Below are positions 1 through 5,207 of a DNA stretch of 7,113 bases, piece after piece. The translations under genes and the position numbers were made by a program. Position 1 is the first letter of the stretch. The number at the start of each line of letters is the position of its first letter. This DNA is from Deltaproteobacteria bacterium RBG_13_52_11. GTDB lineage: Bacteria; Desulfobacterota; B13-G15; RBG-16-54-18. The notes under the pieces are model-generated. The model was not told where the DNA came from. It did not search any database and saw only the letters and a list, made by a program, of their open reading frames with translations. The DNA lies in the NCBI GenBank assembly GCA_001797745.1, contig MGQF01000047.1, positions 1 through 7,113 on the forward strand, written 5' to 3'.

Positions 1-1
1 G

Positions 2-691
2 GTTGAACATCCTGTTTTCAATATACCGATCTTTCGAAGAAATAGGGCCTTCGCTTTTTCCAACATAGCAGCCCTGATCAACTATAGTGGGACCTATGCC
101 GTCACCTTTCTGTTGAGCCTCTATTTACAGTATATCAAAGGGCTCAGCCCACAGACAGCGGGTTTGATCTTGATGGCACAGCCCGTTGTTATGATGATCG
201 GTTCACCTTTTGCCGGTCGGCTTTCGGACAGAATTGAGCCCCGCATCATCGCCTCGACGGGGATGGCCGTGATGGTCATCGGGCTCTCTTTCTTCATCTT
301 TTTAGCTGAGCAAACCCCCGTGGGGTTCATCGTTGCCGATTTGCTCTTTTTGGGTTTTGGCTATGCCCTGTTCTCTTCCCCCAACACCAATGCGGTGATG
401 AGCTCCGTTGAAAAGAGGTTTTACGGCGTCGCTTCGGGGACTCTGGGGACCATGAGGCTGATCGGCATGATGTTCAGCATGGGTATTGCCATGCTGATCT
501 TCGCCATCTTCATGGGGAAGGCGCAGATTACCCCCTCATACTACCCGCTTTTTTTGAAAGGGATGCGGGTTGCCTTTGTCATCTTTTCTCTCCTCAGTTT
601 CGCAGGCATGTGGGCGTCCCTTGCCAGGGGCACGGTGCATAACGATGAGCCTGCAATTGGCTCTCCAGCGCAGGGAAAGGGTCCTGGATAG
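2..691 (+). CDS. MFS transporter, DHA2 (EmrB/QacA-type) family, C-terminal part, 5' end outside the window
   Basis: The reading frame is open from base 2 to the TAG at 689-691, giving 229 residues; the true start lies upstream of the window. A TTG at 113 could be read as a start, but the residues before it (VFNIPIFRRNRAFAFSN then a hydrophobic helix) match the middle of DHA2 transporters, so it is internal. About six membrane helices are visible. A cytoplasmic loop GRLSDRIEPR resembles MFS motif A (G-x-x-x-D-R-x-x-x-R). The SSPNTNAVMSSV segment before the next helices is typical of the EmrB/QacA group. Known role of the family: proton-driven export of drugs or other small amphipathic compounds across the inner membrane. 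The substrate cannot be inferred. The polar tail after the last helix is short. The next gene starts 34 bp downstream on the same strand, so the two are probably co-transcribed. Confidence 0.9.
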   Translation, partial: VEHPVFNIPIFRRNRAFAFSNIAALINYSGTYAVTFLLSLYLQYIKGLSPQTAGLILMAQPVVMMIGSPFAGRLSDRIEPRIIASTGMAVMVIGLSFFIFLAEQTPVGFIVADLLFLGFGYALFSSPNTNAVMSSVEKRFYGVASGTLGTMRLIGMMFSMGIAMLIFAIFMGKAQITPSYYPLFLKGMRVAFVIFSLLSFAGMWASLARGTVHNDEPAIGSPAQGKGPG

Positions 692-725
692 GGGCTGAGC
701 AATGCCGAACAAGAGGGATTGAAGA

Positions 726-1334
726 ATGGCAGAACCCGTTCATAGCGTACACCCATCCCTCTGGGAGCGGCTCGCGCAGGCAGACCCTGCGGATGTATGC
801 CGGCGCAGCAAGGCGCAGTTCGATGATGCCACAGGTTGCTATCTATTGGATTTTCTCAAAGAACGCTACCGAATTAAACCCGCAAGCAGGGAGTTTGAAC
901 CCGTCTCAGGCCCGATCCCCAAAGGGGCCCCTTCCATAGATCTGCAGGTGATCCTCATCACCTACCTGTTAAACGCCCAGGAGATACCTCTTGTTGATAA
1001 GCTCGTGGCAGGTAGCAGTCTCAAAGGGGGGAAATGCTTTTTTCAGGGGGCGCATGGCCTTCCCCTGGATCCCCTGTTAAAGCAATACAGCCGGGATACC
1101 AAGGGGTTTCTGGATTGCGGGTTATCCTTGGGTGCCACCCCGGAGCGCTATGGCGATAGGGGATTGCGCTTTGCGGCCCTTCCCCGTGTTCCGGTGGTCA
1201 TGGTCCTGTGGCAAGCCGATGAGGAGTTCCCTGCTCGGCTCAGCTGCCTCTTCGACGCCTCCATCGGGCAGCACCTCCCCCTCGACGCCATCTACGGGCT
1301 GGTAACTGAGATCTGTTGCCGCATGGCAGCATGA
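726..1334 (+). CDS. DUF3786 domain-containing protein
   Basis: This is a 202-residue soluble protein with no signal peptide or membrane helix. I recognise the DUF3786 pattern: a central IDLQVILITYLLNA segment (about 71-84), GGKCFFQGAHGLP (about 101-113), and the C-terminal VLWQADEEFPARLSCLFDASIGQHLPLD block (about 160-187), whose W-x-A-D-x-E-F-P-A core is the most characteristic part. The length fits the family (about 180-210). The ATG at 726 is supported by a GAGGG ribosome-binding site at 713-717, 8 nt upstream. The family occurs mainly in anaerobic bacteria and archaea, and its biochemical role is unknown; several cysteines (25, 38, 104, 131, 174, 197, 198) are present but no recognised metal motif. 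It lies 34 bp behind the MFS gene and is probably in the same transcript. Confidence 0.78.
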   Translation: MAEPVHSVHPSLWERLAQADPADVCRRSKAQFDDATGCYLLDFLKERYRIKPASREFEPVSGPIPKGAPSIDLQVILITYLLNAQEIPLVDKLVAGSSLKGGKCFFQGAHGLPLDPLLKQYSRDTKGFLDCGLSLGATPERYGDRGLRFAALPRVPVVMVLWQADEEFPARLSCLFDASIGQHLPLDAIYGLVTEICCRMAA

Positions 1335-1661
1335 AACTGGAAGGCAATTCATCATGACGGAGCGTCACACGTGAATCCCGCCATTGGCGGGAAAAATTCA
1401 ATCAACTCCCTCTCCTGCAGGCGGGAGAGGGCAGGCCCGCCCTCGGCGTCGCCAGGGCGAGGCCGGGGGGTGAGGGTGGTTATATTTATGCCTTTCCCCC
1501 TCACCTGCCGCCTTTCCCGCTTCGGGATCCCGTAATCCTTATCTCTATATTGAAGAGCGGGAGCGGCATCCCGTATTCTCAGATTTATGCAAAGCGGAGC
1601 GGGATTAATCCTCTCCCCACAGGGAGAGGAAATCTAGAGGTTTTATTTTCTAGGTAATAAC
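1335..1661. repeat. Hairpin-rich intergenic repeat region (MITE/REP-like)
   Basis: No gene is visible in this stretch. It carries a succession of short inverted repeats: a 7-bp stem TCCCGCC/GGCGGGA with 3-nt loop (1376-1392); CCCTCTCC/GGAGAGGG (1408-1431); CGCCCT/AGGGCG (1438-1459); GGTGAGGG/CCCTCACC (1469-1505); TCCCG/CGGGA (1515-1527); and CCTCTCCC/GGGAGAGG with a 4-nt loop (1610-1629). The first and last GGGAGAGG-type hairpins frame the block. ATCCCGTA also occurs twice in direct orientation (1527-1534, 1568-1575). This layout is typical of dispersed, non-coding palindromic repeats. None of the stems is followed by a clear T-tract on the + strand, so a classical terminator for the preceding operon is not evident, although structured RNA here could still stop or protect transcripts. 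Copies elsewhere cannot be seen from this window. Confidence 0.6.
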
Positions 1662-2384
1662 ATGGAGATTATCGATTCCCACACCCATTGGGGACCGTCA
1701 AAGACCATGGGCATTGAGGTGACCACCGCCGAGCTCTTGCGCCAGGCCGAGCAGAGCGGGGTAGGGAGGATTGTCATCTTCCCCTTCCCCTCTCAGGCCC
1801 TGGCAGATGAAGGGGTCAATGAGCAGGTATTGGCAGTGGCGGGGAGAGACCATCGGTTTATCCCCTATTACTACATCCCCGATGATCTGCGCCCTATTCC
1901 TAAAGAAAAGGGGTTTTCAGGCGGCAAGTGGCATTGGACCAGGGGGGTGCAGGATAGCGCGTCCAACTACACGGTATTGGATGATCCGAGGTTAGGGGGG
2001 TTTATCGAGGAGTCGGAGGCAATAGATCTCCCCATCATATTTGAGGAGGAGCTGGCATTTACCGAGACCTTTGTGGGGATGACCAAGCAATTAAAAATCA
2101 TCATCCCCCACCTGGGGCTCTTGGGGGGCAACCCCCTGGACTTCCTCGCGGCCTTCAAGCCGCGGGAGAATTGCTATTTTGATACCGCCCTGGCCAGCCA
2201 GGAGATGATAGGGAGGTTTGTCAGGGAGATAGGGGTGGAACGGGTTTTATTTGCTTCGGATATCCCCTTTGGGCAGATGAAGACCGAGCTCGCAAAGGTC
2301 CTCTCCCTGCCGATCAAGGATGACGAAAAGGAATTGATACTTTCCAAGAATATAAAACGGCTGATCGGATTAGACCAGATTTAA
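1662..2384 (+). CDS. Amidohydrolase-family metal-dependent hydrolase (TIM barrel)
   Basis: This 240-residue cytosolic protein matches the amidohydrolase 2 family (PF04909-type). Visible landmarks are the N-terminal metal-binding H-x-H in IIDSHTHWG (His7, His9), a late-barrel IIPHLG (His150), the catalytic/metal Asp in LFASDIPFG (Asp200), and a C-terminal KNIKRLIGL helix (Asn230) like the usual N-x-x-R-L-x ending. Where most members have a metal-binding His (…P-x-x-x-H…), this protein reads LPIIFEEEL with Glu128-130, a notable difference. At 240 residues it is at the short end for the family. The ATG at 1662 has only a weak upstream TAGG (1651-1654). Reaction and substrate are unknown; family members hydrolyse or decarboxylate small carboxylic or cyclic compounds. 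A frameshifted copy of the last third of this gene lies at 3471-3673. Confidence 0.82.
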   Translation: MEIIDSHTHWGPSKTMGIEVTTAELLRQAEQSGVGRIVIFPFPSQALADEGVNEQVLAVAGRDHRFIPYYYIPDDLRPIPKEKGFSGGKWHWTRGVQDSASNYTVLDDPRLGGFIEESEAIDLPIIFEEELAFTETFVGMTKQLKIIIPHLGLLGGNPLDFLAAFKPRENCYFDTALASQEMIGRFVREIGVERVLFASDIPFGQMKTELAKVLSLPIKDDEKELILSKNIKRLIGLDQI

Positions 2385-2513
2385 AAGCCTTTATGCGATG
2401 AATTTAGCTTTGCGGAATCTTTTGGATGCATTGCTGCTCTTTTCTATGCGCAGAGCACTGACCATAAGATACATGTGGCCTCATCAACCTTTAATGTCAA
2501 CAAAATAGACCTT

Positions 2514-2526
2514 GCCCCTTTGGGGC
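2514..2526. terminator. Short GC hairpin, possible weak terminator between convergent genes
   Basis: GCCCC-TTT-GGGGC forms a 5-bp all-GC stem with a 3-nt loop in the gap between the amidohydrolase (+) and the HepT gene (-), which converge here. On the + strand it is followed after a few bases by a T-rich CTGTTTTCTT, on the - strand by a weaker T-rich tract. It could act in either direction but is not a textbook terminator. The rest of 2385-2585 shows no gene. Confidence 0.35.
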
Positions 2527-2585
2527 CCCTCTGTTTTCTTGCACCTCATAGGGAAGTATTGCGTGCGCCGATGTCCCGATCGCAC

Positions 2586-2918
2586 TCATGCGTTCAAGAT
2601 TTTTTGAATCGCGAGTTTGACTTGGGGCAGACGCTCTCTAATCGTCCTCCATACGAGTTGATAATCTACCCCAAAATAGAAATGTATCAGCTTATCCCGC
2701 ATTCCTGCCATTTCCTTCCACGGAACATGAGGATGGTTCTGCCGTATCTCATCCGGTATCTGCTTGGTGGCTTCACCGATGATTTCGGGTTTCTGTATTA
2801 CGGCACTCGTGGTCTTGTCGTCTGCCTGAAATGTGGCGACGTCCATCCCTGCCGTAAATCTTTCGATGCTGTCTAGCGCAGACAGAATATCTTTCAGGTA
2901 GAGCTTGTAGTCTCTCAT
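2586..2918 (-). CDS. hepT: HepT-like (DUF86) ribonuclease toxin
   Basis: This is a 110-residue helical protein with the HEPN-family signature R-x4-H-x-Y in MRDKLIHFYFG (Arg74, His79, Tyr81). In characterised HepT proteins Arg and His form the RNase active site, and the Tyr is the residue that the MntA antitoxin AMPylates. The segment IIGEATKQIPDEIRQNHPHVPWKEMAGMRDK is typical of DUF86. Length matches the family (about 105-145). Its ATG overlaps the stop of the upstream nucleotidyltransferase gene by 4 bp (ATGA, 2915-2918), so it is translationally coupled to the antitoxin and needs no separate ribosome-binding site. The signature residues are intact, so the toxin is probably functional. The role (cell-growth control, phage defence or element maintenance) is inferred from the family. 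Confidence 0.9.
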   Translation of the reverse strand: MRDYKLYLKDILSALDSIERFTAGMDVATFQADDKTTSAVIQKPEIIGEATKQIPDEIRQNHPHVPWKEMAGMRDKLIHFYFGVDYQLVWRTIRERLPQVKLAIQKILNA

Positions 2919-3205
2919 AGAGCCACAACTTCTTGCAGGACTGACTTGCGAAGCTCCGCCCTGAGAGCTCGCTTGGGGACGACATCCACCTTCCGCTGTA
3001 GCGCTTCCTCAAGATGCAGGGCTAATCCAATCAGGTCAAACAAGTCCGCTTCCTCCTCAAAATCCACGAGCACGTCGATATCACTGCTCGTGCCTTGTTC
3101 TCCACGAACAAAAGAGCCGAAGAGCCCGATTTCCTTTGCCTTGTAGCGTGCGGTTATTGTCGGCTTCAATTCCTTCAGTCTCTTTAAAAGGTCTTCGTTG
3201 TTCAT
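2915..3205 (-). CDS. mntA: MntA-like minimal nucleotidyltransferase antitoxin
   Basis: This 96-residue protein has the nucleotidyltransferase motif G-S-x10-D-x-D in LFGSFVRGEQGTSSDIDVLVDF (Gly30-Ser31, Asp42, Asp44) and a likely third metal-binding Asp in KVDVVPK (Asp74). This is the complete catalytic set of the MNT antitoxins, which neutralise HepT by transferring AMP to its active-site Tyr. The ATG at 3205 has a distant AGAGG about 11 nt upstream. The gene precedes hepT with a 4-bp overlap, the usual antitoxin-first order. A promoter candidate lies at 3281-3310 and an inverted repeat overlaps its -35, suggesting autoregulation (inference). Confidence 0.9.
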   Translation of the reverse strand: MNNEDLLKRLKELKPTITARYKAKEIGLFGSFVRGEQGTSSDIDVLVDFEEEADLFDLIGLALHLEEALQRKVDVVPKRALRAELRKSVLQEVVAL

Positions 3206-3280
3206 GGCTGATATCGCCTCTTGTCTTATATTAGTTTCGGTTTGCTGCGCCGAACATCTTATCTCTCATGCTTAAGGGTA

Positions 3281-3310
3281 AGTGTAACTGGATCATCAAG
3301 AATCTGTCAA
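3281..3310 (-). promoter_or_regulatory. Candidate promoter for the mntA-hepT operon
   Basis: Read on the minus strand, TTGACA (3310-3305) is followed after 18 bp by TACACT (3286-3281; 4/6 to TATAAT). Transcription would begin near 3274, about 70 nt before the mntA ATG. The -35 is a perfect consensus; the -10 is moderate. Confidence 0.45.
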
Positions 3311-3335
3311 GTTATTTGATCATTTGGCTTGACAG
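3304..3335. promoter_or_regulatory. Inverted repeat, candidate operator over the toxin-antitoxin -35
   Basis: CTGTCAAG (3304-3311) and CTTGACAG (3328-3335) are perfect 8-bp inverted arms separated by 16 bp. Centre-to-centre spacing is about 24 bp, roughly two helical turns, compatible with a dimeric DNA-binding protein. The left arm contains the TTGACA of the minus-strand promoter and the right arm contains a second TTGACA facing right. No DNA-binding domain is obvious in MntA or HepT themselves, so the binder is unknown. Confidence 0.4.
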
Positions 3336-3359
3336 CGTCTTTTGAGGGTTAGGTCTATT

Positions 3360-3387
3360 TTTTCATCCAGCTTTTTCGGCATATAAT
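3360..3387 (+). promoter_or_regulatory. Candidate rightward promoter upstream of the amidohydrolase remnant
   Basis: TTTTCA (3360-3365), a 16-bp spacer and a perfect TATAAT (3382-3387) lie about 85 bp before the amidohydrolase fragment. Apart from this box, the 3206-3470 gap shows no gene on either strand. It may be a relic promoter, since what follows is a broken gene. Confidence 0.3.
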
Positions 3388-3470
3388 TCTACACACAGAT
3401 GAAGAGTGCAAGTCAGATGGTCGCTCCTATTTTATCCTTATTTCATCTTTCAAGGCCTGACACGGCACCA

Positions 3471-3673
3471 TATTTTGATACCGCCCTGGCCAGCCAGAAG
3501 ACGATATTGAGGTTTGTCAGGGAGATAGAGGCGGAACGCGTCCTCTTCGCCTCCGATATCCCCTTTGCCAGATGAAGCACGAGCTCGCCAAGGTCCTCTC
3601 CTTACCGATCACGGATGATGAAAAGGAGTTGATCATCTTTAAGAATGTCAAGAGGCTGATTAGGTTAGATTGA
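3471..3673 (+). pseudogene. Truncated, frameshifted duplicate of the amidohydrolase C-terminus
   Basis: From TATTTTGATA to the TGA at 3671-3673 this stretch aligns with 2175 to about 2373 of the intact amidohydrolase gene. By hand alignment about 54 of 67 residues agree (YFDTALASQ..., RFVREI, ERVLFASDIPF, ELAKVLSLPI, DDEKELI, KRLI). A single-base deletion just after the CCCTTT of the DIPFG motif shifts the frame and creates a stop; the remainder resumes in another frame from an ATG at 3572. The first ~510 bp of the gene, including the H-x-H metal site, are missing. It cannot encode an active enzyme. The divergence means it is an old duplicate or the relic of a second, related gene rather than a recent copy. 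The integron-like site at 3685-3746 starts only 11 bp beyond its end. Confidence 0.88.
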
Positions 3674-3684
3674 GAAGGGGATGG

Positions 3685-3746
3685 GGAGAACGGCTGGATC
3701 AGCCAAGCCGGATTTATTGGCGATTGGCTACATCCAGTGGTTATGG
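3685..3746 (-). repeat. Candidate integron attC recombination site, copy B (62 bp)
   Basis: Read on the minus strand in the direction of the gene it follows: R'' box CCATAAC (3746-3740), 4-nt spacer CACT, L'' box GGATGTAGCC, a 21-nt central part, L' box GGCTGATCC, 4-nt spacer AGCC, R' box GTTCTCC (3691-3685). L'' and L' pair (GGAT with ATCC, AGCC with GGCT, one T·G wobble), leaving one G of L'' unpaired; an extra base in L'' is a hallmark of attC sites. The AAC/GTT ends are conserved, but the outer four bases of R' do not fit GTTRRRY well. The stop codon TAA of the upstream gene lies inside R'', as in many cassettes. Confidence 0.66.
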
Positions 3747-4247
3747 CTGCCAATCTCTCTCTACTATGGCGGATCGAAATCCATGCGCCGTCAGTAAGGT
3801 ATTAAAGTGATCAACATGGTCAGCTCCAACAAGAAAAATGCATTTGTCAAACTGCTTCTCGATTAGCTTGCCCAGCCAAAATCTTTCCCGCTTTTCCCAA
3901 TGTGTTTTTTCAATCTTTTTCACCTCGGAGGACTGCTCGCTTGTCAGCACAGATCCGTACCCCAACTCCTGAGCAATTTCTTTGAAGCACTTAATACCCA
4001 ACGCCTTTCTCTCTTCTAAATCGGGATCACAGAAGAGGTGGCGTATTCCAAGATGCCTGGCCGTCTCACGAGCAAGCGAACCAAGAGCATTCCATTTCTT
4101 TATGGCATCTTCATTGAGTTCTTCTGCGATAAGGTCAGGATTTTCCTTCAAGAAGAGATTCTCCAAATACGATTTGAATTTCATCGAGTCCTTCGTATAC
4201 CCCAGAAGTTGGTAGCCATGACATAAGCCTATTAGCAACATGTCCAT
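3741..4247 (-). CDS. Cassette-borne protein of unknown function, possibly TraB/ChaN-like
   Basis: This is a 168-residue soluble protein with no signal peptide. I do not recognise a named gene. Visible pattern: LLIGLCHGYQ at the N-terminus (His10, Gln13), PDLIAEELNE (Glu42-Glu43), FCDPDLEER (Asp74, Arg80), EKRERFWLGKLI (about 118-129), and FLVGADHVDHF near the C-terminus (Gly141, Asp143, His144). An early G-x-x-H, a middle E-E and a late G-x-x-H recall the EreA/ChaN/TraB/TIKI superfamily (putative metal-dependent hydrolases), but this is inference from the motif layout. The ATG at 4247 lacks a clear ribosome-binding site; Met3 is an alternative start. The TAA stop is part of the attC-like site B, and site A lies about 100 bp upstream, so the gene occupies one complete cassette-like unit. 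Confidence 0.7.
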   Translation of the reverse strand: MDMLLIGLCHGYQLLGYTKDSMKFKSYLENLFLKENPDLIAEELNEDAIKKWNALGSLARETARHLGIRHLFCDPDLEERKALGIKCFKEIAQELGYGSVLTSEQSSEVKKIEKTHWEKRERFWLGKLIEKQFDKCIFLVGADHVDHFNTLLTAHGFRSAIVERDWQP

Positions 4248-4345
4248 ATTATCATTTATGCAATAATGGCTGAGCTGTGCGGAATCCGGGTAAAAAAATA
4301 GGTATTTCGGAGCGAAGCGGATTTCCGCTCAAGTCCTGCCACTGG

Positions 4346-4408
4346 TGCGAACGCGCGTGTCAGCCAGAGTCTGCCACATGGGCGATTAGCTGCACCCGGT
4401 CGTTATGC
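4346..4408 (-). repeat. Candidate integron attC recombination site, copy A (63 bp)
   Basis: On the minus strand: R'' GCATAAC (4408-4402), spacer GACC, L'' GGGTGCAGCT, a 22-nt central part beginning AATCGCC, L' GGCTGACAC, spacer GCGC, R' GTTCGCA (4352-4346). The L boxes pair through CAGC/GCTG and GT/AC with one mismatch, one wobble and one unpaired G in L'' at the same position as in copy B. The R''-L'' side is closely shared with copy B (CATAAC-N-AC-Y-GGRTGYAGCY then AATCGCC), while the centre is different, as expected for attC sites of one integron. It begins 9 nt after the stop of the membrane-protein gene. From here to the next start at 4247 (about 100 nt) there is no gene; an AGCGG/CCGCT hairpin (about 4316-4329) and a T7 run on the minus strand are the only features. 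Confidence 0.66.
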
Positions 4409-4417
4409 GGTCTGCGA

Positions 4418-5029
4418 TTAATCATCAAGGAACTTGCTCAACAGATCGATTTTCCTCTGAAATTCGACGTGTGCGATTATGAAATTGAACATGGAAACCA
4501 AAGTCAGGATTGACAGCAGGATCAATACGATTTGAATGTCATCGGGGTTTGTTTTGAAAACGAAGCGAGGTAACAAAAGTATGGCAATCAAGGATGTAGT
4601 CGACGATGAGAAGAATGCCAAACCTACTACCTCAAAATGTGAATGCCTGTCCAGATTCAGTACAACATTTTCTCTATTAGGGTTATTGCGCAGCTTTTTG
4701 CCTATCTTGATCACAATTTTGTCATATTGTATGTAGTAATTTTTTTTGTTCTTGAGGTGCAGTATTGCATCCAGCAGATTAATTACGATATTACCAATAA
4801 AATCATAGATTATAATGCCAACGACGTAAGATAACCCCAAAAACAACAGAAAGGTAAGAAGGTTAGCAGAGACGTAATGTTTAAAGCTGCAAAACAGGCC
4901 CTGCACGCTGGAACAATAAGCGTAGCCAAGGCTAGACAAAATCAACACGCCACTCAAGGTGTAAGTGAAATCATAGATGAGAAATTGCCGATACAATCCG
5001 GAAGCTACTTGTTTTATATTATCGGACAC
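4418..5029 (-). CDS. Four-helix membrane protein of unknown function (cassette-borne)
   Basis: This 203-residue protein has four predicted membrane helices: about 20-38 (YTLSGVLILSSLGYAYC), 56-80 (LLTFLLFLGLSYVVGIIIYDFIG), 134-153 (VVGLAFFSSSTTSLIAILLLP) and 165-188 (IVLILLSILTLVSMFNFIIA). A charged loop between helices 2 and 3 (about 90-130, KNKKNYYIQYDKIVIKIGKK...) is probably cytoplasmic. I recognise no family. The start is GTG at 5029, chosen because a GGAG (5041-5038) lies 8 nt upstream; the nearby ATG is out of frame. A strong promoter sits about 70 bp upstream. The gene is clearly more AT-rich than the genes to left and right, consistent with transfer. It ends 9 nt before attC-like site A, so I read it as the cargo of a second cassette. 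Confidence 0.8.
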   Translation of the reverse strand: MSDNIKQVASGLYRQFLIYDFTYTLSGVLILSSLGYAYCSSVQGLFCSFKHYVSANLLTFLLFLGLSYVVGIIIYDFIGNIVINLLDAILHLKNKKNYYIQYDKIVIKIGKKLRNNPNRENVVLNLDRHSHFEVVGLAFFSSSTTSLIAILLLPRFVFKTNPDDIQIVLILLSILTLVSMFNFIIAHVEFQRKIDLLSKFLDD

Positions 5030-5099
5030 CTTATCATCTCCATGTAGAGTTTCATTCTGTTTCGCTTAACATTTACTTTTAAGCTTGTTCTTTGATAAC

Positions 5100-5128
5100 A
5101 TCATATATATCCTGTGGGGGTGTGTCAA
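5100..5128 (-). promoter_or_regulatory. Near-consensus sigma-70-type promoter for the membrane-protein gene
   Basis: On the minus strand TTGACA (5128-5123) is followed by exactly 17 bp and TATGAT (5105-5100; 5/6 to consensus). Transcription would start near 5093, giving a leader of about 64 nt before the GTG start. The surrounding DNA is AT-rich. Such a strong internal promoter is notable because most integron cassettes lack one. Confidence 0.65.
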
Positions 5129-5207
5129 TTATTTTGATTTATCACAATATTTGAAGTTACGCATAATGATTGCAAATTTTGCCTGACTTATCTTTGATAC
5201 CGTATAT

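Noticed and set aside
638..644. GCATAAC box resembling the attC R'' sequence
   Set aside because: It lies inside the MFS coding sequence and has no paired L boxes or GTT partner at the right distance.
113..691. TTG at 113 as the start of the MFS gene
   Set aside because: The frame is open to base 2 and the upstream residues match the middle of DHA2 transporters; the gene is cut by the window.
1122..1355. Minus-strand open frame over the DUF3786 gene
   Set aside because: It is a shadow of the well-supported + strand gene, with no family resemblance or ribosome-binding site.
3694..3706. GGCTG/CAGCC hairpin as terminator of the cassette gene
   Set aside because: No T-tract follows on the minus strand, and the sequence is accounted for by the L' part of site B.
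3685..3746. Reading the attC-like sites in the + orientation
   Set aside because: The GTTATGG/GTTATGC ends look closer to the R' consensus that way, but the extra base would fall in L' rather than L'', and both associated genes run on the minus strand with stops at the CATAAC end.
4277..4513. Open frame of 78 codons on the + strand
   Set aside because: It spans the attC-like site A and runs into the end of the opposite-strand membrane-protein gene; no ribosome-binding site and no recognisable protein.
5064..5162. Possible third attC between GTTAAGC (5070-5064, minus strand) and GCGTAAC (5162-5156, minus strand)
   Set aside because: The outer boxes fit loosely, but I found no paired L''/L' boxes and no similarity to sites A and B; the interval is better explained by the promoter.
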